DNA of 29,443 bases, taken from Clostridiales bacterium UBA1774 (GTDB lineage: Bacteria > Bacillota > Clostridia > Oscillospirales > Oscillospiraceae). The position numbers and the translations under genes were made by a program. How positions within the stretch are numbered: the first letter of the stretch is position 1; every line of letters begins with the position of its first letter. Of this stretch, positions 18,190-26,350 are shown piece by piece. The stretch spans positions 2,057 through 31,499 of the forward strand of contig DCGQ01000019.1 of the NCBI GenBank assembly GCA_002314635.1, in the 5' to 3' direction. Below the pieces are notes generated by a model, which searched no databases, was not told the DNA's origin, and saw only the letters and a list, made by a program, of their open reading frames with translations.

Positions 18190-20205
18190 ATGATGGAGAA
18201 GCCTGCGGACATCCGGCCGCTGAATCTGCGAAGCATCACCGTGGAGGACGATTTCTGGCTGCCCCGCATGGAGCTGGTACGCACGGAGATGCTGCCCTAC
18301 CAGTGGGCGGCGCTGAATGACGCGGTGGAGGGTGCGGAGCCAAGCTGGTGTATGCGGAATTTCCGCATCGCCGCGGAGATGAACCGCCGGAAACGGCAGG
18401 ACGGCGACCGTTATATGGAGCCGAAATATGAGGATCGGGGCTTCCATGCGCTGCCGGAGGACCCGGCCCACCCGGACGACAGCCGGTTTTACGGCTATGT
18501 GTTTCAGGACACGGATTTTTCCAAGTGGGTGGAGGCAGTGGCCTATTCGCTGACCCGGCGCCCGGATCCGGCGCTGGAGGCGCTGGCAGACGATGCCATT
18601 CAGCTGGTCTGTGCTGCCCAGCAGGAGGACGGCTATCTGGACACCTATTACATCATCAACGGCAGAGACCGCAGCTTTACGAACCTGCGGGATCACCATG
18701 AGCTTTACTGCTTCGGCCATCTGGCCGAGGGCGCGGTGGCCTATTACGAGGCCACGGGCAAGGATGCGCTGCTCCGGGCGGCCTGCCGCTTTGCCGACTG
18801 CATTGACCGGCACTTTGGCTCAGAGGAGGGCAAGTGCCACGGATATCCGGGTCACGAGATCGCGGAAATGGCGCTGATCCGGCTGTATCAGGCCACCGGT
18901 GAACCCCGATATCTGCGGCTCAGCCGCTATTTTCTGGACGCCCGGGGTCAGCAGCCCTGCCGGTTCCTCACCGAGCCGCATCCGGAGGGCAGCGGCATGG
19001 GACTTCCCTATTATCAGGCGCACCGGCCGGTGCGGGAGCAGTCCGAGGCGGTGGGGCACGCCGTCCGGGCGGTGTACCTGTATTCCGGCATGGCGGACGC
19101 TGCCCGTCTCACCGGGGATGCGGAGCTGGAACAGGCCTGTCTGCGGCTCTGGGACAGCATTACCAGAGAGAAAATGTATATCACCGGCGGCATCGGCGGC
19201 ACTTCGGTGGGAGAGGCCTTCTCCTTCCCCTACGACCTGCCCAATGATACCGCCTACGCGGAGACCTGCGCCTCCATCGGCCTTGTGTTCTTCGCCCGCC
19301 GGATGCTGCAGCTGCATCCCCGGGGGGAATATGCGGATGTGATGGAACGCGCCCTGTATAACGGCGTGCTCAGCGGTATGTCGCTGGACGGGAAGCGGTT
19401 CTTCTATGTGAATCCGCTGGAGGTGCAGCCGCTGGCCTGCCGGGAGGACAGCCGCAGATCCCATGTGGAGCCGGTGCGGCAGAAATGGTTCGGCTGCGCC
19501 TGCTGCCCGCCCAATCTGGCAAGGCTGCTCAGCTCACTGGGCGCATACGCCTGCACGGAGCAGGAGGACACCCTGTTTCTCCATCTGTATCTGGGCGGCA
19601 CGGTGCGGAAGGAGCAAAACGGCCGGACTGCGGAGATCACCGTGGAATCCGCGCTGCCCTACGCCGGGGACGTCCGGATCCGGGTCCGCGCTGCCGGAAC
19701 CGGCCTTCGCCTTGCGCTGCGGATCCCCGGCTGGAGCGACCCCTATACGCTGGAGCAGCCGGAGCGGTATCAGCGGGAGGAGCAGGACGGGTATCTGTAC
19801 CTTTCCCGGGACTGGGAGGCGGAGGAAACGGTCACGCTCCACTTCCCCATGCGTCCCAAGCTGCTGCGGGCCAACACCCGGGTGCGGGAGGACACGGGAA
19901 AAGCGGCGCTGGTGAAGGGGCCTATGGTCTACTGTCTGGAGGAGGCGGACAACGGCGCGGAGCTGCAGCTCTGCTCCGTCAGCCGGGAACCGGACTTTGC
20001 GGAGCAGGAGGGTCAGATCGACGGGCACCCCGTCCGCTTCCTGCTGGCTAAGGGACACCGGCTTGTGCAGGACGGGGCGGACGCGCCGCTGTACCGGGAA
20101 TACACGCCGCCCGTGACCCGGGAGGTCACGCTGAGGTTTGTTCCATACTATGCGTGGGCGAACCGGGGCGAGAATGAAATGACCGTCTGGGTCAGGACGG
20201 AGTAA
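18190..20205 (+). CDS. GH127 family beta-L-arabinofuranosidase-like glycoside hydrolase
   Basis: This protein (671 residues from this start) is predicted to release L-arabinofuranose from beta-L-arabinofuranosides such as plant extensin side chains. Compared with HypBA1 of Bifidobacterium longum (known family: zinc site and cysteine nucleophile), the same residues are visible. Numbered from the ATG at 18184, G-E-A-F contributes E344 (E322 of HypBA1), E-T-C contributes E360 and C362 (E338, C340), and W-F-G-C-A-C-C-P-P-N contributes C440 (nucleophile C417) and C441 (C418). An (alpha/alpha)6 barrel makes up most of the first 450 residues; beta-sandwich domains follow. There is no signal peptide, so it is cytoplasmic and should act on imported oligosaccharides. 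Start: AAAGGGG is 7 bases before ATG 18190 and only 1 base before ATG 18184. It stands alone, without a transporter beside it. The exact substrate is inferred. Confidence 0.92.
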   Translation: MMEKPADIRPLNLRSITVEDDFWLPRMELVRTEMLPYQWAALNDAVEGAEPSWCMRNFRIAAEMNRRKRQDGDRYMEPKYEDRGFHALPEDPAHPDDSRFYGYVFQDTDFSKWVEAVAYSLTRRPDPALEALADDAIQLVCAAQQEDGYLDTYYIINGRDRSFTNLRDHHELYCFGHLAEGAVAYYEATGKDALLRAACRFADCIDRHFGSEEGKCHGYPGHEIAEMALIRLYQATGEPRYLRLSRYFLDARGQQPCRFLTEPHPEGSGMGLPYYQAHRPVREQSEAVGHAVRAVYLYSGMADAARLTGDAELEQACLRLWDSITREKMYITGGIGGTSVGEAFSFPYDLPNDTAYAETCASIGLVFFARRMLQLHPRGEYADVMERALYNGVLSGMSLDGKRFFYVNPLEVQPLACREDSRRSHVEPVRQKWFGCACCPPNLARLLSSLGAYACTEQEDTLFLHLYLGGTVRKEQNGRTAEITVESALPYAGDVRIRVRAAGTGLRLALRIPGWSDPYTLEQPERYQREEQDGYLYLSRDWEAEETVTLHFPMRPKLLRANTRVREDTGKAALVKGPMVYCLEEADNGAELQLCSVSREPDFAEQEGQIDGHPVRFLLAKGHRLVQDGADAPLYREYTPPVTREVTLRFVPYYAWANRGENEMTVWVRTE

Positions 20206-20209
20206 CGCG

Positions 20210-20243
20210 AAAGCCTGCCGGGGATTTCCCCGACAGGCTTTCT
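20210..20243. terminator. Bidirectional terminator between GH127 and cyclase genes
   Basis: AAAGCCTG (20210-20217) pairs with CAGGCTTT (20234-20241). The inner CGGGGA/TCCCCG extends the stem across one mismatch, with a two-base loop. It lies between two convergent genes. The T-run is short (TTTCTT on the plus strand). Confidence 0.8.
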
Positions 20244-20265
20244 TGGACAAGGGAGGACGGCGCAT

Positions 20266-20865
20266 TCAGACCTTCTCCCGCTCCAGCAGCACGGCGCGGC
20301 AGGGCGCACCGTCCGCGTCGCCCAGATTCAGCGGCGCACAGCAAAGCAGATACGCCCCCTCCGGAACCTCCGCCAGACGGATGCCCTCCAGCAGCACCAC
20401 CTCCGCCCCCAGCAGGCAGAGATGCACCGCCATAGGCGCGTCCTCCGGGCCAACGGTCTGGGATTCGTTGCCGATCAGGTCAACGCCGTGGGCGGCAAAC
20501 ACCTGCGCCGCCTCCAGCGTGACCGTGACCTTCCCTTTCAGCAGCAGCTTCTTTTCCGAGCCGGGGCAGGCTGACGCAGCCTTTCCAAGCAGCATCTCCG
20601 CCTCCGCCGCAGACAGCTCCCCCGCCGCCTCCACCACATAGGCGGGGCCGATACACTTTTGAAGCGGCACCTGTTCCACGCCCTTGCCATCCCGGTAGAA
20701 ATGGCGCGGCGCGTCAATGTGGGTCCCGTTGTGGGCGCACATACTCAGCTCCGTCAGGTTGTACAGCGCACCGTCCTCCATTCGGCTGACGGCCTTTCGC
20801 ACCGGGCTGCTGTCGCCCGGGTACACGGCGCAGGAGAATACCGGCTGTGAGATATCATAGATCAT
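20266..20865 (-). CDS. Cyclase family protein (kynurenine formamidase-like metal hydrolase)
   Basis: A 199-residue cytoplasmic protein of the 'cyclase' family (PF04199), which includes bacterial kynurenine formamidase, isatin hydrolase and polyketide-related enzymes. The family metal motif H-x-G-T-H-x-D-x-P-x-H is present as H45-N-G-T-H49-I-D51-A-P-R-H55. A second conserved region, with H148 and E160 (L-L-E-G-I-R-L), supports the fold. The opening M-I-Y-D-I-S-Q-P is typical of the family start. The ATG at 20865 has GGAGG 7 bases upstream; upstream in-frame codons have no such site and would overlap the divergent esterase. There are no tryptophan-catabolic genes nearby, so the substrate is open: an amide or cyclic ester/amide is likely. 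It is divergent to the carboxylesterase, and the two could share regulation. Confidence 0.88.
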   Translation of the reverse strand: MIYDISQPVFSCAVYPGDSSPVRKAVSRMEDGALYNLTELSMCAHNGTHIDAPRHFYRDGKGVEQVPLQKCIGPAYVVEAAGELSAAEAEMLLGKAASACPGSEKKLLLKGKVTVTLEAAQVFAAHGVDLIGNESQTVGPEDAPMAVHLCLLGAEVVLLEGIRLAEVPEGAYLLCCAPLNLGDADGAPCRAVLLEREKV

Positions 20866-20895
20866 GGTTCTGCCTCCGAATCTGATGGGAATGGA

Positions 20896-20924
20896 TTGCA
20901 ATTTCGGGTCACGGTGTTTATGAT
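20896..20924 (+). promoter_or_regulatory. Promoter of the carboxylesterase gene
   Basis: TTGCAA (20896-20901), a 17-bp spacer and TATGAT (20919-20924) lie 36 bases before the start codon. The cyclase gene must be transcribed from the same 95-base gap in the other direction; I see no equally clear minus-strand promoter. Confidence 0.7.
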
Positions 20925-20960
20925 AGCAGTATACACGAAAAAACGGAAAGGAGCATCCCC

Positions 20961-22427
20961 ATGTTTGAAAAACAGCTTGTTCGCTGCACACAGGGTCTGC
21001 TGCGGGGCATTGACGCGGGAGGCGTCAGCGCGTTTCTGGGCGTTCCCTTTGCCGCGCCGCCCATCGGTGCGCTGCGCTGGCGGGAGCCGCAGTCCCCGTC
21101 CTGCTGGCTGGGCGTCCGTCCCGCCGACCGGTTCTCCGCCGGGCCGCTGCAGTCCTTTGCCTTCCCCGGCGCGGAGGAGGCCTTTCTCAGTGAGGACTGC
21201 CTGTATCTGAATATCTGGACGCCTGCGTCCGCAGCCGGTGAAGCCTACCCGGTGTATGTGTGGTTCTACGGCGGCGCCTATCAGGGCGGCAACGCCGACT
21301 CCCCCAATATCTACGGGGCGGAGCTGGCAAAGCAGGGCATTGTCACCGTTACGGTGAACTACCGGGTGAACCTGTTCGGCTACCTGTGCCACCCGGATAT
21401 GCGCCGGGAAAGTCCCTATGGCACCGGCGGCAACTTCGGCACGCTGGATCAGATCGCGGCGCTGCGCTGGCTGCAGGAGAACCTGCCTGCCTTCGGGGGC
21501 GACCCGAAGCGGGTCACCATCGGCGGCCAGAGCGCCGGAAGCGCCAGCGTCAACAGTATGCTGGCCTCCCCCATGGCACGGGGTCTGTTCTCCGGCGTGA
21601 TCAACGAAAGCGGCGATGTGTTCCAGCCGGAACGGGACATTCCCTTTGACGAGGCGGCGAAAAACGGCGTCCGTCTCTGCGAGCATCTTGGCTGCAAAAC
21701 GCTGGACGAGCTGCGGCAGCTTCCGGCGGAGCGGTTCTGCCGCCTTGGCTTCGATGTGATGCGGGAGCTGCACGCCGAATGCACCCCGGTGATCGACGGT
21801 GCGGTGATTCCCGATTCTCAGGGCAATCTGCTGCTGCGGGGTCAGTGCCCGGATGTGCCCATGCTGCTTGGCTCCAATCTGGACGAGGGCAGCGGCGGCG
21901 GTCCCGGCTATGTGGAACGGGTGCTGGAGCGGCTGCAGGTCTCCCCGCAGGAGTACGCGGCGCTGAGTGAACCCCAGCGTACCCGCATCGTGGCCCGGGA
22001 TTACTGGTATGCCCGCCATGTGGCGTGGGCCAGAATCCGGGGCGTGGATCAGGGCAGGCCGGTGTGGCACTATGTTTTTGCCCGGCCGGACGGCCCCATG
22101 GGCGCGGCCCACGGCGCGGAGATCGCCTATGCCTTCCGCAATCTGGACTGCGGCGGCTTCGGTTCCCGCCGCAGCGGCAACGAACCGGCGGACTACGCGC
22201 TGCAGGAAACCCTGTCCGGCTACTGGATGAACTTCATCCGCTGCGGCGACCCCAACGGGCCGGGTCTGCCCCACTGGCCGCAGAAGCAGGCGCAGCCGGA
22301 AGCGCATCTGCGTCTGGACGCGGAATGCGCCATGGAGCACGACCCGGTACACGAAATGGACGAAAAGCTGATACCCGCTGCCTGCCGCTGGATGCGAAAC
22401 CGCGCCGCCGGCCTGCAGGACGCATAA
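20961..22427 (+). CDS. Type-B carboxylesterase/lipase family protein
   Basis: This 488-residue alpha/beta-hydrolase is predicted to cleave carboxylic esters. The type-B signatures are visible: F-L-G-V-P-F-A-A-P-P near 25-34, S-E-D-C-L-Y-L-N-I-W (77-86), the oxyanion-hole segment W-F-Y-G-G-A-Y (101-107), and the nucleophile elbow G-G-Q-S-A-G-S with S191. The likely acid is E309 (L-D-E-G-S) and the likely base H384 (A-A-H-G-A-E). There is no signal peptide, so it is cytoplasmic. AGGAG lies 7 bases before the ATG. Bacterial members act on varied esters such as p-nitrobenzyl, phenolic or acetyl esters, and the natural substrate is not visible. Next to a cyclase-family hydrolase and downstream of GH127, removing acyl groups from plant- or drug-derived compounds is a reasonable inference. 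Confidence 0.93.
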   Translation: MFEKQLVRCTQGLLRGIDAGGVSAFLGVPFAAPPIGALRWREPQSPSCWLGVRPADRFSAGPLQSFAFPGAEEAFLSEDCLYLNIWTPASAAGEAYPVYVWFYGGAYQGGNADSPNIYGAELAKQGIVTVTVNYRVNLFGYLCHPDMRRESPYGTGGNFGTLDQIAALRWLQENLPAFGGDPKRVTIGGQSAGSASVNSMLASPMARGLFSGVINESGDVFQPERDIPFDEAAKNGVRLCEHLGCKTLDELRQLPAERFCRLGFDVMRELHAECTPVIDGAVIPDSQGNLLLRGQCPDVPMLLGSNLDEGSGGGPGYVERVLERLQVSPQEYAALSEPQRTRIVARDYWYARHVAWARIRGVDQGRPVWHYVFARPDGPMGAAHGAEIAYAFRNLDCGGFGSRRSGNEPADYALQETLSGYWMNFIRCGDPNGPGLPHWPQKQAQPEAHLRLDAECAMEHDPVHEMDEKLIPAACRWMRNRAAGLQDA

Positions 22428-22435
22428 GGTGAAAC

Positions 22436-22464
22436 GGAGGCCGTCTCAGGCTGAGACGGCCTCC
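22436..22464. terminator. Hairpin between convergent esterase and activase genes
   Basis: A perfect 13-bp inverted repeat (22436-22448 with 22452-22464) has a 3-base loop in the 59-base gap between two convergent genes. No strong T-run follows on either strand (GTTTC on the minus strand, CCGTTTTCGATTT some 10 bases later on the plus strand). It probably ends both transcripts. Confidence 0.65.
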
Positions 22465-22486
22465 GATCCTATCCGTTTTCGATTTC

Positions 22487-23443
22487 TCAGTGTACCCGGA
22501 CGGGGAAACCCATTGCTTCCAGCTGGGTCTTCCGGGCGTTCATCAGTTCTTCGGAGGGCGGCTCCGCCACAAAGACCTGCTGCTTCCGCAGCAGACGGGC
22601 ATACTTGGAAACGCCCATCTTGTGGTAGGGCAGCAGCTGCACCATCACCACCGCATCCTTAATGGGGGTCAGGAACTCGCCCACCACCCGGTAAGCCTCC
22701 TCAGACTCGTTGAACATGGGCATGGTGGGGATGCGGATCCAGAGCTTGCCGCCTGCCTCCGCGATCTTTCTCGCATTTTCCAGAATCAGCTCATTGGGCA
22801 CGCCGATGACCTGCTTGTGCAGCGCACTGTCCATGCACTTCAAATCGTACAGGAACAGGCTGGTATAGGGCAGCGCCTTCTCGATCACGTTCCACTGGAC
22901 AAAACCGGTGGTGTCCACCGCGGTGTGGATGCCCAGCTCATGGCACTGACGCAGCAGCTCAATGGTAAATTCCGGCTGGCTCAGGCATTCGCCGCCGGAC
23001 ACGGTAACGCCGCCGCCGGAGTTCTCGAAGAAGGGCCGGTCGTGCTTGATGCGGCGCATGACCTCGTCAATGGTCGTATCCTTGCCGCACATGTAAAGCG
23101 CGGTGGCCTTGCAGGCTTTGGCGCAGAGGCCGCATTCATCGCACTTTGTCTTGTCCACCACCGGGTAGGTGATCGCTTCCCCGGCGGCATTCTGGGTGGC
23201 CGGGCCGCGGGTGATGCAGCCGTGGGGGCACACATCCAGACACTTGCCGCACTCGTCCACGCCGATGCAGCGGATGTCCATCCAGTTCAGCTCCGTCTCG
23301 AACCGCTGGGATTCGGGACTGTGGCACCAGGGGCAGCGCAGCGGGCAGCCTTTCAGGAACACGGTGGTGCGGATGCCGGGGCCGTCCTGCACGCTGAAGC
23401 CCTGAATATCATAAATCTTGCCGGTAAGGGTTTTGTTATCCAT
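22487..23443 (-). CDS. Glycyl radical enzyme activase (radical SAM)
   Basis: A 318-residue activating enzyme. It should use S-adenosylmethionine and a [4Fe-4S] cluster to place the radical on the glycine of the partner enzyme encoded just upstream. The radical-SAM triad is C33-x3-C37-x2-C40 within K-G-C-P-L-R-C-P-W-C-H. A ferredoxin-like insert carries two further clusters (C59, C65, C68, C72 and C101, C104, C107, C111), as in activases of glycerol/diol dehydratase-type and related enzymes and unlike the short PflA. The motif S-G-G-E (149-152) and I-Y-D-I-Q-G-F-S near 10-17 fit the family. The ATG at 23443 is chosen for AAAGG 6 bases upstream and because the family N-terminus fits; an in-frame extension upstream reads through the intergenic hairpin. 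Second gene of the operon. Confidence 0.93.
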   Translation of the reverse strand: MDNKTLTGKIYDIQGFSVQDGPGIRTTVFLKGCPLRCPWCHSPESQRFETELNWMDIRCIGVDECGKCLDVCPHGCITRGPATQNAAGEAITYPVVDKTKCDECGLCAKACKATALYMCGKDTTIDEVMRRIKHDRPFFENSGGGVTVSGGECLSQPEFTIELLRQCHELGIHTAVDTTGFVQWNVIEKALPYTSLFLYDLKCMDSALHKQVIGVPNELILENARKIAEAGGKLWIRIPTMPMFNESEEAYRVVGEFLTPIKDAVVMVQLLPYHKMGVSKYARLLRKQQVFVAEPPSEELMNARKTQLEAMGFPVRVH

Positions 23444-23456
23444 ATTGAACCTTTCT

Positions 23457-23490
23457 CTCCGCCTCCCGCACCAACGTGCCGGAGGCGGAG
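23457..23490 (-). promoter_or_regulatory. Intercistronic hairpin between glycyl radical enzyme and activase
   Basis: CTCCGCCTCC (23457-23466) pairs with GGAGGCGGAG (23481-23490). GCAC (23468-23471) and GTGC (23476-23479) extend the stem past one mismatch. In the minus-strand mRNA it sits just after the enzyme's stop and ends about 3 bases before the activase ribosome-binding site. With no T-run, an mRNA-stabilising, processing or translation-damping role is likelier than full termination. Confidence 0.6.
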
Positions 23491-23502
23491 GGGATCTCAT
23501 AA

Positions 23503-25992
23503 TCAGAAATTCTGTTCGGTACGGGTAATGAAGTCATCCTGCGTGCTCTTGGACAGGGTGACGAAGTAGGTGGAGAAGCCGGCGATGCGAACCACCAGAT
23601 CCTTGTACTCCAGCGGATTCTGCTGGGCTTCCTTCAGCTTTTCGGTGCCCACCACATTGAACTGCACTTCCATGCCGCCCATTTTAAAATAGGTATCGAT
23701 CAGGTTTTTCAGCTTCTCCGCGCCTTCCGCGCCGCTGACGGCGGTGGGCGTGAAGCGGATGTTCAGTGCGTCGCCGTTGCCCAGCTCCAGATGCGGCAGC
23801 TTGGAGGCGCTGCACAGGTAAGCGGTGGGGCCGCACTTGTCATAACCCTGACGGGAGGAGATGGCGTCGGCAATGGGTTCGCCGGCCTTCCGTCCGTCGG
23901 GGGTAGCGCCGGTGACAGCGCCGAAGTACATATGAGCGGTGACGGTGAAGGTACCGCCGCAGTAGTGGCCGCGGGGGCCTTCCTTCTGCTGCAGCAGGGT
24001 GCCGAACAGACCCAGCGCCCAGGAAGCCAGCTCGTCAACCTCCTCGATATCGTTGCCGTAATGGGGAACCTCGTTGATGATGGTCTGCCGAAGCTGCTCA
24101 TAGCCGACCCAGTTGGCCTGCAGCGCGTCATACATCTCCCGCAGGGTGACGGTCTTGTCATCGAAGCACAGCTTCTTGATGGCCATCAGACCGTCGGCCA
24201 CATTGGCGGTGCCGCACATGGTCAGACCGGTGCGGTTGTACTTGGCGCCGCCCTCGGTGGCGTCCTTGCCGGACTCCAGACAGCCTTCCATCATAGAGGA
24301 AGCCACGATGCAGGGGAAGTTCTGAGAGTAGGCCAGCTCGTACATGGAGGCATAGGACACGGCCCAGTTCAGGCAGTAATCCATTTCCTTCTCGAAGGTC
24401 TCTTTGATTTCCTCAAAGCTGTCATACTCATACAGCTTCTTGCAGGGCAGCGCGGTCTTCCCGGTGGTGGGGTTCACGCCGCCGTTGATCACCAGCTGCA
24501 GCACGTTGACCACGTTCCACACGGATTCGGAGCCGTTGTTGCCGGAGGCGGACCACTCGTTGCCGTCGCCGCCGGGTTCCACACAGCCTACGATGCCGTA
24601 GTTGTAGGCGTCCTCAAAGCTGAATCCGGACTTGATCAGGGCGGGCACGATTACATGGTCATTCTGGAACTGAGGCATACCGCCGCAGATCTTGCTGGAC
24701 TCGATGCCCAGCCGCCACAGCTCGGGCGGGGTGTTCTTGTGGACACGGAGAGCCACGGTGGGGTCGGTCAGGTTCATGCGGCCGTAGGTCTGCAGGAAGC
24801 AGTAGGTTGCCGCATTGGAATCGTCCTCCCCGTTGGGCTTGGAGCCGCTCAGCGTCAGCACGATGCCGCCGGTGGCGGTCATGCCGCTGTAGATGGACAT
24901 ATAGGCGTTCATGCCGGCCTTGTTCAGCTCGATCACGTGCTTGTTGTTCAGCATACCGCCGTGTACCACGATGATATCGCAGAGACGGAGCAGGAATGCG
25001 TCGGTATATTCCTGTGCCTGTTCCTGCGTGATGGTCTTTTCGGCCAGCTGCTTCTCCAGCAGATGACCCACGTGCTTGTCAACGCGGCCCATGGACTGGC
25101 CGTGCTGCTGGCAGTCGGTGGCCAGCATCAGCTCATAGAAGATATGCACCTGCAGGCCTTCCCAGTAGGTGCGGGCGGGATTCTCCATGATCCAGTCCAG
25201 AGAATCGGCCATCTGCAGCAGCTCCGCCTTGCGGGCAGCGTCCGCCGTGCCCTCGGCCTTGTCGCGGCAGGCCTGCGCGTAGCGCTTGGACAGCAGAATA
25301 GCCGCATCGCAGACGCGTACCACGGCGTTGTAGAACACCTGCTTCTTGGCCCAGTCGCCGAAGATTTTGCCCTTATGCTCCTGGATCTTCTCCAGAGCCT
25401 GACGGCGCACCTCACCGAAGCCGACCTTGACGGCCTTGTCGAAGTTGCCGATGTAGTGGCCCTGCATGGTGGCGCCCACGCCCATGTAACCCTTGTCGTA
25501 CTTGCTGAGACCGCCGATCACGCTGCCGTTGCCGAAGCCGTCCCACATATCCTCGGTCATCACGCCTTCAAAGACCCTGCTGATGGTGCAGTCCTTCCAC
25601 ACCTCGGCGGCCTCCAGCAGAATTTCCCGCTGTTCGTCGGTCATCGTCACCGCGCCGCCGGACTGCCATGCTTCCTTGAAGGTCTTTTCATCGGTAATGC
25701 CCTTGATCCAGCTGGTGCTGGTGTCCACATAGATGCTCATGCTGCGCTCATCGGGGCCGGGGGTGCCGACGAAAATATCATCGTCGAATACATTGATCTC
25801 CCGCTTCTGCGCCCAGCTCAGCAGTGCGCCGGAGCGCTTCAGCAGAGGCTGTTCATTGGGATGATCCCGATAGTAATCGGTGTAGATCTTGGTTCTTTCG
25901 GTGTTGATCTTGATCAGGCCGCCCTCGGTAAAGGCATCGCGCTTTTTACGCAGATTTCTGATTCTGTCACTGACCGGAGCAAATTCAAACAT
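23503..25992 (-). CDS. Glycyl radical enzyme (PFL-like), substrate not assigned
   Basis: An 829-residue oxygen-sensitive enzyme with a PFL-like barrel and a C-terminal glycyl radical domain. The thiyl-radical cysteine and the glutamate base are C470 and E472 in G-I-V-G-C-V-E-P. The radical glycine is G805 in R-I-A-G-F-S-T-Y-F. Other family landmarks are G-G-A-K-Y-N (581-586) and T-G-A-T-P-D-G-R-K-A (694-703). C-V-E-P places it with the dehydratase/lyase side of the family (glycerol, hydroxyproline, choline and similar) and not with formate acetyltransferase, which has paired cysteines. Residues after the motif (G-G-D-G-N-E-W) and G-Q-S-M-G-R-V-D (298-305), where G-H-S is common in dehydratases, do not match any subfamily I can name. 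Start: ATG 25992 with AAAGGAG 8 bases upstream. No microcompartment or aldehyde dehydrogenase genes are nearby. Forms an operon with its activase. Confidence 0.93.
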   Translation of the reverse strand: MFEFAPVSDRIRNLRKKRDAFTEGGLIKINTERTKIYTDYYRDHPNEQPLLKRSGALLSWAQKREINVFDDDIFVGTPGPDERSMSIYVDTSTSWIKGITDEKTFKEAWQSGGAVTMTDEQREILLEAAEVWKDCTISRVFEGVMTEDMWDGFGNGSVIGGLSKYDKGYMGVGATMQGHYIGNFDKAVKVGFGEVRRQALEKIQEHKGKIFGDWAKKQVFYNAVVRVCDAAILLSKRYAQACRDKAEGTADAARKAELLQMADSLDWIMENPARTYWEGLQVHIFYELMLATDCQQHGQSMGRVDKHVGHLLEKQLAEKTITQEQAQEYTDAFLLRLCDIIVVHGGMLNNKHVIELNKAGMNAYMSIYSGMTATGGIVLTLSGSKPNGEDDSNAATYCFLQTYGRMNLTDPTVALRVHKNTPPELWRLGIESSKICGGMPQFQNDHVIVPALIKSGFSFEDAYNYGIVGCVEPGGDGNEWSASGNNGSESVWNVVNVLQLVINGGVNPTTGKTALPCKKLYEYDSFEEIKETFEKEMDYCLNWAVSYASMYELAYSQNFPCIVASSMMEGCLESGKDATEGGAKYNRTGLTMCGTANVADGLMAIKKLCFDDKTVTLREMYDALQANWVGYEQLRQTIINEVPHYGNDIEEVDELASWALGLFGTLLQQKEGPRGHYCGGTFTVTAHMYFGAVTGATPDGRKAGEPIADAISSRQGYDKCGPTAYLCSASKLPHLELGNGDALNIRFTPTAVSGAEGAEKLKNLIDTYFKMGGMEVQFNVVGTEKLKEAQQNPLEYKDLVVRIAGFSTYFVTLSKSTQDDFITRTEQNF

Positions 25993-26108
25993 GATGCGTT
26001 CTCCTTTTCTGATTTTGATTATCACTGAAACCGGGAGCTTTTCCGTGTCCCGAAATTTTCATTCTGTTTTCACCGCCCGGACTGCGCCGGGTCTTGCTTA
26101 CCAGATAT

Positions 26109-26137
26109 ATCATATACTATTTAGAACATTTATACAA
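26109..26137 (-). promoter_or_regulatory. Promoter of the glycyl radical enzyme operon
   Basis: On the minus strand: -35 TTGTAT (26132-26137), 17-bp spacer, -10 TATGAT (26109-26114). The imperfect palindrome at 26124-26141 covers the -35. Confidence 0.65.
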
Positions 26138-26141
26138 GTTC
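26124..26141. promoter_or_regulatory. Imperfect palindrome over the -35 of the glycyl radical enzyme promoter
   Basis: GAACATTTATACAAGTTC has GAAC/GTTC ends, a symmetric TATA centre and further matched positions between. Because it overlaps the -35 hexamer, a bound protein would be expected to block transcription. The regulator is not encoded in the window. Confidence 0.4.
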
Positions 26142-26281
26142 TATCTTTGCATTTTGGAATTTTCTTTCAGGTGGAACAAAAATGCGGCAGCAGCAGCGTA
26201 TCTCAGGCGCATTGAACTATCCCGTGTGCGGCGATGATTCCCCAATGCGTCCGGATTCTGTCTGGAACTGATTTCCAGCCC

Positions 26282-26310
26282 TTGCATTCCTGCACAAAAC
26301 TGAGTATACT
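26282..26310 (+). promoter_or_regulatory. Promoter of the DUF3990 module
   Basis: TTGCAT (26282-26287), a 17-bp spacer and TATACT (26305-26310) lie 40 bases before the start codon. This supports the start at 26351, since longer versions would begin upstream of the promoter. Confidence 0.75.
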
Positions 26311-26350
26311 GACACTTGAAAAATGCCAGGTTGAAAGGGGGTCGAAGCAG

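Larger units (their letters stand above)
25993..26350. other. Divergent regulatory region between glycyl radical enzyme and DUF3990 module
   Basis: A 358-base AT-richer gap holds the promoters of both flanking operons. The leader of the glycyl radical enzyme is about 110 nt, with only a weak CCCGG/CCGGG hairpin. No small gene with a credible ribosome-binding site was seen. An open frame starting at 26234 is just the upstream extension of the DUF3990 gene. Confidence 0.6.

Noticed and set aside
20866..20991. N-terminal extension of the cyclase-family gene
   Set aside because: It would overlap the divergent esterase start and its promoter. The family N-terminus and a GGAGG site place the start at 20865.
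23791..26028. Long plus-strand frame opposite the glycyl radical enzyme
   Set aside because: The minus strand encodes an intact glycyl radical enzyme with all catalytic motifs; the plus frame is a shadow of its GC-rich codons.
26234..26350. Longer version of the DUF3990 protein
   Set aside because: The extension starts upstream of the predicted promoter and has no ribosome-binding site. The family begins at the L-Y-H-G-S segment.
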